From: Bacillota bacterium
Lineage (GTDB): Bacteria > Armatimonadota > Hebobacteria > Hebobacterales > Hebobacteraceae
Assembly (NCBI GenBank): GCA_030597345.1
Contig: JAUVSA010000083.1
Location: 1-8,433, forward strand
DNA length: 8,433 nt
Reading direction: 5' to 3'
A program made the translations under genes and the position numbers. The notes beneath the pieces are model-generated. The model made no database searches. It was not told the origin of the DNA and saw nothing but the letters and a program-made list of their open reading frames with translations. Shown here one piece after another: positions 1 through 5,976 of the stretch; position 1 is the stretch's first letter, and each line of letters starts with the position of its first letter.

Positions 1-4
1 GAGG
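1..4 (+). promoter_or_regulatory. Ribosome binding site for pyrC (GAGG)
   Basis: GAGG lies six bases before the TTG at 11. It supports the TTG as the true start, together with the good fit of the resulting N-terminus (MSALLIRGGRLFDP) to that of type I dihydroorotases. The window begins here, so a longer Shine-Dalgarno sequence may extend upstream. Confidence 0.5.
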
Positions 5-10
5 CACGAG

Positions 11-1234
11 TTGAGCGCGCTGTTGATAAGAGGCGGGCGACTGTTCGATCCGGCGTCGGGCCTGGAGGCGACGGGCGATCTGCTCATTCGGGGAGATCGG
101 ATTGCCGCCGTGGGCGCGGTCGAGCGGGTAGGGGAGGAAGAGGTGATCGAGGCGGGTGGGCTGCTGGTGGTGCCGGGACTGATGGACATCCACGTGCACC
201 TGCGGCAGCCCGGGCAAGAGCACAAGGAGACGATTGCCACGGGCACGCGCGCGGCGGCCGCCGGAGGCTTCACGGCCGTGGCGTGCGAGCCGAACACGGC
301 GCCTCCGCGTGATACGCCGGAGCGGGTGGCGGAGGTGCTGGCGATCGCCGAGCGCGAGGCCGCGGTGCGAGTGCTCCCCAAGTGTGCGATAACGTTGGGG
401 CAGCGGGGCGAGGTGGTGACGGACTTCGAGGCGCTGCGCGCGGCGGGGTCGACGGCGGCCAGCGATGACGGGTTCTCGGTGGGTGACGCGAAGGTGATGC
501 GGGAGGCGATGCTGGAGGCGAAACGGGTGGGTATGCCGCTGACGGTGCATGTGGAGGGGCCGGAGATAGTCGCGCGGGACATCGGGCTGGCCGCGGAGCT
601 GGACTGGCAGGTGCATTTCTCGCACGTGAGCCTGGCGGAGGAGGTGGAGCTGATCGCGCGGGCACGGCAGCGCGGCCTGCGGGTGAGCGGGGAGGCGACG
701 CCGCATCACTTGGCGCTGTGTGTGGACGATGCGCCTTCGGATGACGCGAACTTCAAGATGAATCCGCCGCTGCGATCGACGCGGGACCGCGCGGCGCTGA
801 GGCTAGGCCTGGCGGCCGGGGTGATCTCTGTGATCGCCTCGGACCACGCGCCCCATGCACCGGCAGAGAAGGCGGAGGCATACGATGAGGCTCCGCCCGG
901 GGTGATCGGGCTGGAGACGACGGTGGGAGTGATCTGGAGCGACTTGGTGCATGCCGGCCGCGTGGAGGCGGAGACGACGGTGAGAGCGATGACGGCGGGG
1001 CCGGCGGCGGTGCTGGGTATCGAAGCGCCCGCGCTGCGAGAGGGCGCACGGGCGGAGGTGGCGCTTCTCGATCCGGATCGCGAGTGGCTGGTGGAGCCGG
1101 AGCGGTTCGAGTCGAAGGCGAGGAACTGTCCGTTCGCTGGAAGGATGCTGCGAGGGAGGGTGGTGGCGACGGTGGTGGGCGGCCGGGTGGTGATGCGAGA
1201 AGGGCAAGTTCTCGAAGTGCGGGCAAGTCGGTGA
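11..1234 (+). CDS. pyrC: Dihydroorotase, type I
   Basis: A 407-residue cytoplasmic zinc amidohydrolase that reversibly cyclises N-carbamoyl-L-aspartate to L-dihydroorotate, the third step of de novo pyrimidine synthesis. Visible active-site residues are the HxHxR motif (H61, H63, R65), the substrate-binding PNT (94-96), the SDDG motif with the bridging aspartate (D152/D153, used in type I enzymes instead of a carboxylated lysine), H180, H205 in FSHVS, the catalytic D278 in ASDHAPH, and the YDEAPPGVIGLET loop (291-303). The TTG start has GAGG in front and gives the family N-terminus. Compared with Bacillus subtilis PyrC (about 428 residues), about 28 residues are missing just after H180: only GPEIV separates HVE from ARD, without the usual NEG...GLxGIP segment. 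The join is seamless and all ligands remain, so the gene looks functional. Usual MPNT reads EPNT here. It is followed by carA after 43 bases, in a pyr operon. Confidence 0.96.
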   Translation: MSALLIRGGRLFDPASGLEATGDLLIRGDRIAAVGAVERVGEEEVIEAGGLLVVPGLMDIHVHLRQPGQEHKETIATGTRAAAAGGFTAVACEPNTAPPRDTPERVAEVLAIAEREAAVRVLPKCAITLGQRGEVVTDFEALRAAGSTAASDDGFSVGDAKVMREAMLEAKRVGMPLTVHVEGPEIVARDIGLAAELDWQVHFSHVSLAEEVELIARARQRGLRVSGEATPHHLALCVDDAPSDDANFKMNPPLRSTRDRAALRLGLAAGVISVIASDHAPHAPAEKAEAYDEAPPGVIGLETTVGVIWSDLVHAGRVEAETTVRAMTAGPAAVLGIEAPALREGARAEVALLDPDREWLVEPERFESKARNCPFAGRMLRGRVVATVVGGRVVMREGQVLEVRASR

Positions 1235-1235
1235 T

Positions 1236-1259
1236 GGGCAGGTTGGAAACCTGCCCTAC
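1236..1259 (-). repeat. REP-like palindrome 1 (GTAG-led hairpin) between pyrC and carA
   Basis: A perfect 9-bp stem (GGGCAGGTT at 1236-1244, loop GGA, AACCTGCCC at 1248-1256) starts two bases after the pyrC stop. It is followed on the + strand by TAC, so the minus strand reads GTAG and continues directly into the palindrome. Bacterial REP elements of the RAYT-associated type have exactly this form: a short palindrome with GTAG at its 5' foot. There is no T-tract, so it is a poor intrinsic terminator. It shares its layout, but not its stem sequence, with the palindromes between carA and carB. Confidence 0.7.
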
Positions 1260-1265
1260 CTTACT

Positions 1266-1271
1266 GGGAGG
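1266..1271 (+). promoter_or_regulatory. Ribosome binding site for carA (GGGAGG)
   Basis: GGGAGGA ends five bases before the GTG at 1278. It fixes that non-ATG codon as the start of carA and lies nine bases beyond the hairpin at 1236-1256, so the hairpin itself does not cover it. Confidence 0.75.
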
Positions 1272-1277
1272 AATCGA

Positions 1278-2423
1278 GTGAAGGCGATTCTGGTGTTGGA
1301 GGATGGGACGGTCTTCGAAGGTGAGAGCATCGGCCAGGCAGGCCGGGCGCTGGGGGAAGTGGTGTTCGACACCGCGATGGTGGGCTATCAACAGGCTCTG
1401 ACCGATCCGTCTTTTCGTGGGCAGATCCTTACCTTTACATTCCCGATGATCGGCAACTACGGGACCAATAAAGAGGATCACGAGTCGCCGCCGTTCCAGG
1501 CCGCGGGGCTGGTCGTAAAAGAGATGTGTGGGGTGCCGAGCAATTTCCGGTCGGAGGAGTCGCTGGCCGAATTCCTGAGAGGAAATGGGGTGGTGGGCAT
1601 TGCGGGAGTGGATACGCGCGCGCTGACGAGAAAGCTGCGCACCGCGGGAGTGATGATGGGGGCGATCTCGACCGACGAGACGCCGGAGGCGGTGGTGAAG
1701 CGGATCAAGGGGAGCCCGAAGTACGGCGAGGCGGACCTGGTGGCGCAGGTGAGCACGCCGACGCCCTATGAATGGGAGCCAGGACAGGAGGCGGGCAAAG
1801 CGCAGGCGACGATTGACTACGAGGATCGGCTGAGGATCGTGGCGATGGACTACGGGATGAGGGCCAGCATCCTGCGCAACCTGTACGAGCTCGGGTGCCG
1901 GCCGATCGTGATGCCGTGCAGGGCGACGGCGGAGGAGGTGCTGGAGGAGAAACCGGACGGGGTGCTGCTTTCTCCCGGCCCGGGGGACCCGGAGCATCTG
2001 GGCTACGCGGTGGAGACGGTGCGCGGCCTGCTGGGGAAGGCGCCGATCTTCGGGATATGTCTCGGCAATCAGATGCTGGCCTATGCGCTCGGGGGGAAGA
2101 CGTTCAAGCTGAAGTTCGGGCACCGCGGCGGCAACCATCCGGTGCGCGACCTGACCACCGGTCGAGTCAAGATCACATCGCAGAACCACGGATATGCGGT
2201 TGATCCGAAGAGCATTGAGGGGACTGATGCGACGGTCTCTCAGATCAACCTGAACGACGAGACGGTGGAGGGTCTGGAAGCGCCGGAGCTGCGCGCGTTT
2301 TCGATCCAGTACCACGCGGAGGCGAGCCCGGGTCCACAGGACAGCAAGGGGATATTCAAGCAGTTCGTGGAGAGGATACGGGAGCCGGAAAGGTGGGAGG
2401 AGATTGTTCCGGAGGTGTATTGA
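1278..2423 (+). CDS. carA: Carbamoyl-phosphate synthase small (glutaminase) subunit
   Basis: A 381-residue subunit, normal length for the family, that hydrolyses glutamine and channels ammonia to CarB for carbamoyl phosphate synthesis, feeding both pyrimidines and arginine. The N-terminal CPSase small-chain domain (about 1-150) carries family motifs such as VLEDGTVFEGESIG (6-19), the GYQQALTDPSF stretch and GNYGTNKED. A class I glutamine amidotransferase domain follows (about 186-365): LSPGPGDP (231-238), the nucleophile elbow GICLGNQ with C261, GHRGGNHPV, SQNHG, and the other two triad residues H346 and E348 in QYHAEA. The elbow has N264 where GICLGHQ is commoner; an asparagine here is also known, for example in actinobacterial GICFGNQ. 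The GTG start has a strong GGGAGG. Unlike most operons, where carA and carB nearly touch, 240 palindrome-filled bases follow before carB. Confidence 0.98.
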   Translation: MKAILVLEDGTVFEGESIGQAGRALGEVVFDTAMVGYQQALTDPSFRGQILTFTFPMIGNYGTNKEDHESPPFQAAGLVVKEMCGVPSNFRSEESLAEFLRGNGVVGIAGVDTRALTRKLRTAGVMMGAISTDETPEAVVKRIKGSPKYGEADLVAQVSTPTPYEWEPGQEAGKAQATIDYEDRLRIVAMDYGMRASILRNLYELGCRPIVMPCRATAEEVLEEKPDGVLLSPGPGDPEHLGYAVETVRGLLGKAPIFGICLGNQMLAYALGGKTFKLKFGHRGGNHPVRDLTTGRVKITSQNHGYAVDPKSIEGTDATVSQINLNDETVEGLEAPELRAFSIQYHAEASPGPQDSKGIFKQFVERIREPERWEEIVPEVY

Positions 2424-2433
2424 GGAGGGCGCT

Positions 2434-2459
2434 GGAGGGCATGGGAATGCGCGCCCTAC
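2434..2459 (-). repeat. REP-like palindrome A in the carA-carB spacer
   Basis: The arms at 2434-2442 and 2447-2455 pair around the loop GGGA with two mismatches (2436 with 2453, 2438 with 2451). CTAC at 2456-2459 follows directly, giving GTAG at the 5' foot on the minus strand. Over 29 bases (2431-2459) it matches 2581-2609 with a single difference (2438 G against 2588 C), so it is a near copy of palindrome C with a weaker stem. An alternative outer stem, GGGCGC (2427-2432) with GCGCCC (2451-2456), is also possible. Confidence 0.65.
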
Positions 2460-2493
2460 TTGTGGTTGCGCGGCGAGACGTCGGGTGCAGCTC

Positions 2494-2536
2494 GGAGGGG
2501 GAGGGGTACCCTCCGCCTTCCGATGCCTCCCCCTCC
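2494..2536. repeat. Long purine/pyrimidine inverted repeat in the carA-carB spacer
   Basis: GGAGGGGGAGG at 2494-2504 is the exact reverse complement of 2526-2536, giving an 11-bp stem around a 21-base loop. A competing 6-bp hairpin (GGAGGG at 2500-2505 with CCCTCC at 2509-2514, loop GTA) overlaps the left arm, so two mutually exclusive folds exist. It does not have the CTAC/GTAG foot of the neighbouring palindromes and is a different kind of element. No T-tract follows. Confidence 0.55.
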
Positions 2537-2542
2537 CGGGAC

Positions 2543-2568
2543 GGCGGGGATGGGTGTCCCCGCCCTAC
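2543..2568 (-). repeat. REP-like palindrome B in the carA-carB spacer
   Basis: A perfect 8-bp stem, GGCGGGGA (2543-2550) with TCCCCGCC (2557-2564), encloses the loop TGGGTG. CTAC at 2565-2568 follows directly, so the minus strand reads GTAG and then the palindrome. It has the same stem as palindrome D but a different loop. Confidence 0.7.
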
Positions 2569-2616
2569 AGAACGGCAACGGCTGGAGCGCATGGGAATGC
2601 GCGCCCTACAGAACGG
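2562..2616. repeat. Direct 14-mer repeat GCCCTACAGAACGG (two copies)
   Basis: GCCCTACAGAACGG occurs at 2562-2575 and again at 2603-2616, 41 bases apart. Each copy is the 3' flank of a palindrome (B and C). The shared sequence therefore continues past the CTAC foot into AGAACGG, which suggests tandem duplication or insertion of a unit larger than the hairpin. Confidence 0.8.
2584..2609 (-). repeat. REP-like palindrome C in the carA-carB spacer
   Basis: GCGCAT (2587-2592) pairs perfectly with ATGCGC (2597-2602) around GGGA. The stem extends through one A/G mismatch (2586 with 2603) to GG (2584-2585) with CC (2604-2605). CTAC at 2606-2609 follows directly, so the minus strand reads GTAG and then an imperfect palindrome, as in REP elements. 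It is a near copy of palindrome A, exactly 150 bases downstream. Confidence 0.7.
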
Positions 2617-2622
2617 ACGGGT

Positions 2623-2648
2623 GGCGGGGATCAGCGTCCCCGCCCAAC
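2623..2648 (-). repeat. REP-like palindrome D just before carB (degenerate foot)
   Basis: A perfect 8-bp stem, GGCGGGGA (2623-2630) with TCCCCGCC (2637-2644), encloses the loop TCAGCG. The foot reads CAAC (2645-2648) instead of CTAC, giving GTTG on the minus strand, a probable degenerate copy. The stem ends nine bases before the AGGAGG of carB, so the mRNA hairpin would sit at the upstream edge of the ribosome docking site without covering it. Confidence 0.6.
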
Positions 2649-2653
2649 AGCAG

Positions 2654-2659
2654 AGGAGG
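2654..2659 (+). promoter_or_regulatory. Ribosome binding site for carB (AGGAGG)
   Basis: A consensus AGGAGG lies four bases before the ATG at 2664. An overlapping ATG at 2660 would reach a stop after five codons (MNAEA), so the ATG at 2664, which gives the family N-terminus MPRRDEQKK, is the start. Confidence 0.85.
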
Positions 2660-2663
2660 ATGA

Positions 2664-5600
2664 ATGCCGAGGCGTGATGAACAGAAGAAGGTGATGGGGA
2701 AAGGGGCGGGACCGACTGTGATCGGGCAGGCGGCGGAGTTCGACTACGCGGGGACGCAGGCGTGCAAGGCGCTGCGCGAGGAGGGGATGGAGGTCGTCCT
2801 CATCAACTCGAACCCGGCCACCATTATGACAGACACGAATATGGCGGAGCGGATCTATGTGGAGCCGCTGACGCTCGAGTTCGCGGCCCGCATCATCGAG
2901 CAGGAGCGGCCGCAGGGGCTGCTCGGGACGCTGGGCGGGCAGACGGGTCTGAACCTGGCGACTCAGCTCGCGCGGGCGGGAGTGCTGGAGCGGTTCGAGG
3001 TCGATCTGCTTGGCACTTCGCTGGAGGCGATCGAGCGGGCAGAGGACCGCGATCGGTTCCGGGAGACGATGCGGGAGATCGGGGAGCCGATCCCCGACAG
3101 CGCGATCGTGAACACGATCGAGGAGGCGATGGCCTTCTCCCACAGCATCGGATTTCCAATCATCGTCCGTCCTGCGTATACGCTGGGCGGCACGGGCGGG
3201 GGGATTGCCTGGAATGAGCGGGAGCTGAGGGACATCTGCACCCGCGGCCTGGCGGTGAGCATGATTCACCAGGTGTTGGTGGAGCGGTGCGTGATCGGGT
3301 GGAAGGAGATCGAGTATGAGGTGATGCGGGACGCGGCGGACACCTGCATCACGGTGTGCAGCATGGAGAACCTGGATCCAATGGGAATACACACGGGGGA
3401 CTCAACGGTGGTGGCGCCGGCGCAGACGCTGGGAGATCAAGAGTATCAGATGCTGCGGACGGCGTCGCTGAAGATTATTCGGGCGCTGGGGATCGAGGGT
3501 GGGTGCAATGTCCAGTTCGCGCTGGACCCGGACAGCTATCAGTACTACGTGATCGAGGTCAACCCGCGGGTGAGCCGCTCGAGCGCGCTGGCGTCGAAGG
3601 CGACGGGTTATCCCATTGCGCGGGTGGCGGCGAAGATCGCGGTGGGGCTGCGGCTGGACGAGATTCCGAACTCCGTTACCCAGAAGACGCTCGCCTGCTT
3701 CGAGCCGACGATTGACTACATCGTAGTGAAGATCCCGCGCTGGCCGTTCGACAAGTTCGCGCTTGGCGACAGAGTGGTCGGGACGCAGATGAAGGCGACG
3801 GGTGAGATAATGGCGATAGACCGGACGTTCGAGGCGGCCTTCCTGAAGGGCATCCGGTCGCTGGAGATCGGGGCCTTTGGGCTGCGGTCAAAGACGGTGT
3901 CGCAGTGGGGAGAGATGGAGATCGAGGAGTGCCTGCGGAAGGCGACGGACGAGCGGTTGTTCGCCATTGCGGAGGCGTTTCGCCGGGGGATGATGGTGGC
4001 GGAGGTGGCGGAGCTGTCGCGCGTGGATCCATGGTTCCTGGAGAAGATCAAGAACATAGTGGACCTGGAGCAGGAGGTTCGCGAGGCGGGCGCCGAGGAG
4101 CTGACCGACGAGCTGCTGACGCGGGCGAAGAAGATGGGGTTCTCCGACCACGAGATTGCCGACCTGGTGGGGATCCCGGAGCCCGAGCTGAGGGCGCGGC
4201 GGCGGGCGCTGGGGCTCATTCCGCCCTACAAGATGGTGGACACGTGTGCGGCGGAGTTCGAGGCCGTCACTCCCTACTACTACTCGACCTATGAGACTGA
4301 GTGCGAGGTGGAGGTGGCGGAGAAGCCGCGGGTGATCGTGATCGGAGCGGGTCCGATCCGGATCGGGCAGGGGATCGAGTTCGACTACTGCACGGTGCAC
4401 GCGGTGTGGGCGCTGCGGGAGGAGGGGTATCAGTCGATCATCATCAACAGCAACCCGGAGACGGTGTCAACGGATTTCGACACATCGGACAAGCTGTACT
4501 TCGAGCCGGTCACGGAGGAGGATGTGCTGAACATCGTCGCCCGGGAGCGGCCGGAGGGGGTGGTGGTGCAGTTTGGCGGGCAGACGGCGATCAACCTGGC
4601 GGGAGTGTTTCACGAGAACGATGTCCCGATTCTGGGGACGGATTTCGAGGGGATAGATATCGCGGAGGACCGGGACCGGTTCGAGCGGATGCTGCGGAAG
4701 CTGAAGATTCCGAAGCCTGCGGGGCGGGGCGTGAGCTCGATGGAGGAGGCGGTGAAGACAGCCGAGGAGATCGGATATCCCGCGCTGGTGCGGCCCTCCT
4801 ACGTGCTCGGCGGCCGGGCGATGGAGATCGTGTACTCTGAGGAAGAGCTGCGGTCCTACATGCACCTGGCGACCGATGTCTCGCCGCGGCATCCGATTCT
4901 GGTGGACAGATACGTGGTGGGCAAGGAGCTGGAGGTGGACCTGATCTGCGACGGGGAGGAGGTGTTGATCCCCGGCATCATGGAGCATATAGAGCGGGCG
5001 GGGGTGCACTCGGGGGACTCGATGGCGGTATACCCGCCGGTGAGTCTGAGCACAGAGGTGCAGCAGCGCGTGGTGGAGTACGCGGTGGAGATGGCGCTGG
5101 CGCTGCGCGTGCGGGGACTGATGAACATCCAGTTCGTGCTGGACGCGGAGGGCATGGTCTACGTGCTGGAGGCGAACCCGCGGGCGAGCAGGACGGTGCC
5201 CTATCTCTCGAAAATCACCGACATTCCGATGGTGAATGTGGCTACCAAGTGCATGTTGGGGCGGAAGCTGCGGGAGCTGGGATATGAACCAGGGTTGGTT
5301 GCCGCGCGGCCCTACTATGCGGTGAAGGCGCCGGTGTTCTCGTTCGCGAAGCTGACGGAGGTGGACATCAACTTGGGTCCGGAGATGAAGTCAACCGGCG
5401 AGATCATGGGGATCGATCGGGACTACTCGAAGGCGCTGTACAAGGCGATGATAGCGTCGGGGATCGAGATGCCCGAGGGGGGCACGCTGATCGTGACCGT
5501 CGCGGACCGAGACAAGGAGGAGGCCGGGGAGCTGGTGCGCCAGTTCGCGGAGCTTGGGTTCCGCATTCACGCGACGCGGGGTACGCAAGAGCACCTGGAA

Positions 5601-5903
5601 AAGATCGGAGTGGCGGCCACTCCGGTGAAGAAGATCAGCGAGGGGTCTCCGAACATCATCGATCTGGTGCGGTCGGGGGAGATCGATCTGGTGCTGAACA
5701 CGCTCTCCCCGGAGAAGAACCCGGAGCGGGAGGGGGCGCGGATACGGCGCGCCTCAGTGGAGCATTCGATCCCTTGTCTCACTTCGCTCGATACTGCGCG
5801 CGCGCTGCTGTTGGCGCTCACGAGCCGGCAGGGGGGAGGGGACTTCGACTTGCTCCCGATTCAAGAGTACGTGAAGATGGGGGGTCCCGCGGCGACGGGA
5901 TAG
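2664..5903 (+). CDS. carB: Carbamoyl-phosphate synthase large subunit
   Basis: A 1079-residue single-chain synthetase that makes carbamoyl phosphate from bicarbonate, two ATP and the ammonia delivered by CarA. The two homologous halves are complete. The carboxyphosphate half (about 1-405) shows IGQAAEFDYAGTQACKALREEG, R129, R169 in VRPAYTLGGTGGG, and the metal/ATP ligands Q284, E298 and N300. The oligomerisation domain spans about 406-550. The carbamoyl-phosphate half (about 555-935) shows IGAGPIRIGQGIEFDYC, R670, R710 in VRPSYVLGGRAM, Q823, E836 and N838. A C-terminal MGS-like allosteric domain (about 936-1065) ends in IPCLTSLDTARALLLAL and probably senses nucleotide effectors. One oddity is the first beta strand, which reads KKVMGKGAGPT where the family usually has a hydrophobic LVIGSGPI-like strand. 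Start choice rests on the AGGAGG and the family N-terminus. Confidence 0.99.
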   Translation: MPRRDEQKKVMGKGAGPTVIGQAAEFDYAGTQACKALREEGMEVVLINSNPATIMTDTNMAERIYVEPLTLEFAARIIEQERPQGLLGTLGGQTGLNLATQLARAGVLERFEVDLLGTSLEAIERAEDRDRFRETMREIGEPIPDSAIVNTIEEAMAFSHSIGFPIIVRPAYTLGGTGGGIAWNERELRDICTRGLAVSMIHQVLVERCVIGWKEIEYEVMRDAADTCITVCSMENLDPMGIHTGDSTVVAPAQTLGDQEYQMLRTASLKIIRALGIEGGCNVQFALDPDSYQYYVIEVNPRVSRSSALASKATGYPIARVAAKIAVGLRLDEIPNSVTQKTLACFEPTIDYIVVKIPRWPFDKFALGDRVVGTQMKATGEIMAIDRTFEAAFLKGIRSLEIGAFGLRSKTVSQWGEMEIEECLRKATDERLFAIAEAFRRGMMVAEVAELSRVDPWFLEKIKNIVDLEQEVREAGAEELTDELLTRAKKMGFSDHEIADLVGIPEPELRARRRALGLIPPYKMVDTCAAEFEAVTPYYYSTYETECEVEVAEKPRVIVIGAGPIRIGQGIEFDYCTVHAVWALREEGYQSIIINSNPETVSTDFDTSDKLYFEPVTEEDVLNIVARERPEGVVVQFGGQTAINLAGVFHENDVPILGTDFEGIDIAEDRDRFERMLRKLKIPKPAGRGVSSMEEAVKTAEEIGYPALVRPSYVLGGRAMEIVYSEEELRSYMHLATDVSPRHPILVDRYVVGKELEVDLICDGEEVLIPGIMEHIERAGVHSGDSMAVYPPVSLSTEVQQRVVEYAVEMALALRVRGLMNIQFVLDAEGMVYVLEANPRASRTVPYLSKITDIPMVNVATKCMLGRKLRELGYEPGLVAARPYYAVKAPVFSFAKLTEVDINLGPEMKSTGEIMGIDRDYSKALYKAMIASGIEMPEGGTLIVTVADRDKEEAGELVRQFAELGFRIHATRGTQEHLEKIGVAATPVKKISEGSPNIIDLVRSGEIDLVLNTLSPEKNPEREGARIRRASVEHSIPCLTSLDTARALLLALTSRQGGGDFDLLPIQEYVKMGGPAATG

Positions 5904-5934
5904 GGAGGCCCGGGTCTCGCAGGTGCGGCCTCCC
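5903..5934 (+). other. Hairpin at the end of carB, possible weak terminator or mRNA-stabilising stem
   Basis: GGGAGGCC (5903-5910, beginning with the last base of the carB stop codon) pairs perfectly with GGCCTCCC (5927-5934) around a 16-base loop. A 10-base palindrome AGGCCGGCCT follows at 5950-5959. There is no T-tract, so intrinsic termination is unlikely; a 3'-end stabiliser, processing site or decayed dispersed repeat are alternatives. The GTAG foot of the REP-like palindromes is absent. Confidence 0.45.
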
Positions 5935-5976
5935 GGAGCGCAGAAGCACAGGCCGGCCTTCAGTTGAGGTAGCGCG

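Larger units (their letters stand above)
2424..2663. other. Non-coding carA-carB spacer filled with palindromes
   Basis: This 240-bp stretch lies between the carA stop and the carB start. Short open frames cross it, but none has family-like protein sequence and all are explained by repeats. It contains four REP-like hairpins in one orientation (2434-2459, 2543-2568, 2584-2609, 2623-2648) and one longer purine/pyrimidine palindrome (2494-2536). The 14-mer GCCCTACAGAACGG occurs twice (2562-2575, 2603-2616). No promoter could be recognised with confidence. The final palindrome ends just before the carB ribosome binding site. Confidence 0.8.

Noticed and set aside
1084..1281. A 65-codon + strand open frame across the end of pyrC and the hairpin
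   Set aside because: It lies in an alternative frame inside pyrC and its tail is the repeat; there is no independent evidence for it.
753..2315. A 520-codon open frame on the minus strand across pyrC and carA
   Set aside because: It crosses two well-supported genes in antisense, has low-complexity Pro/Arg/Ser-rich sequence, and follows from G-ending codon usage.
2494..2540. Intrinsic terminator or known riboswitch between carA and carB
   Set aside because: No T-tract follows any of the stems, and no recognised ligand-binding consensus (for example a PyrR-binding loop) could be identified.
2431..2650. CRISPR-like array in the carA-carB spacer
   Set aside because: Units are of mixed type with irregular spacing (41, 80 and 150 bases), stems differ between classes, and there are no uniform repeats separated by unique spacers.
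2393..2694. Short + strand open frames of 67-96 codons in the carA-carB spacer
   Set aside because: Their translations come from the palindromic repeats (recurring GNARPT-like strings), they overlap carA or carB ends, and none has a recognisable domain or a convincing start.
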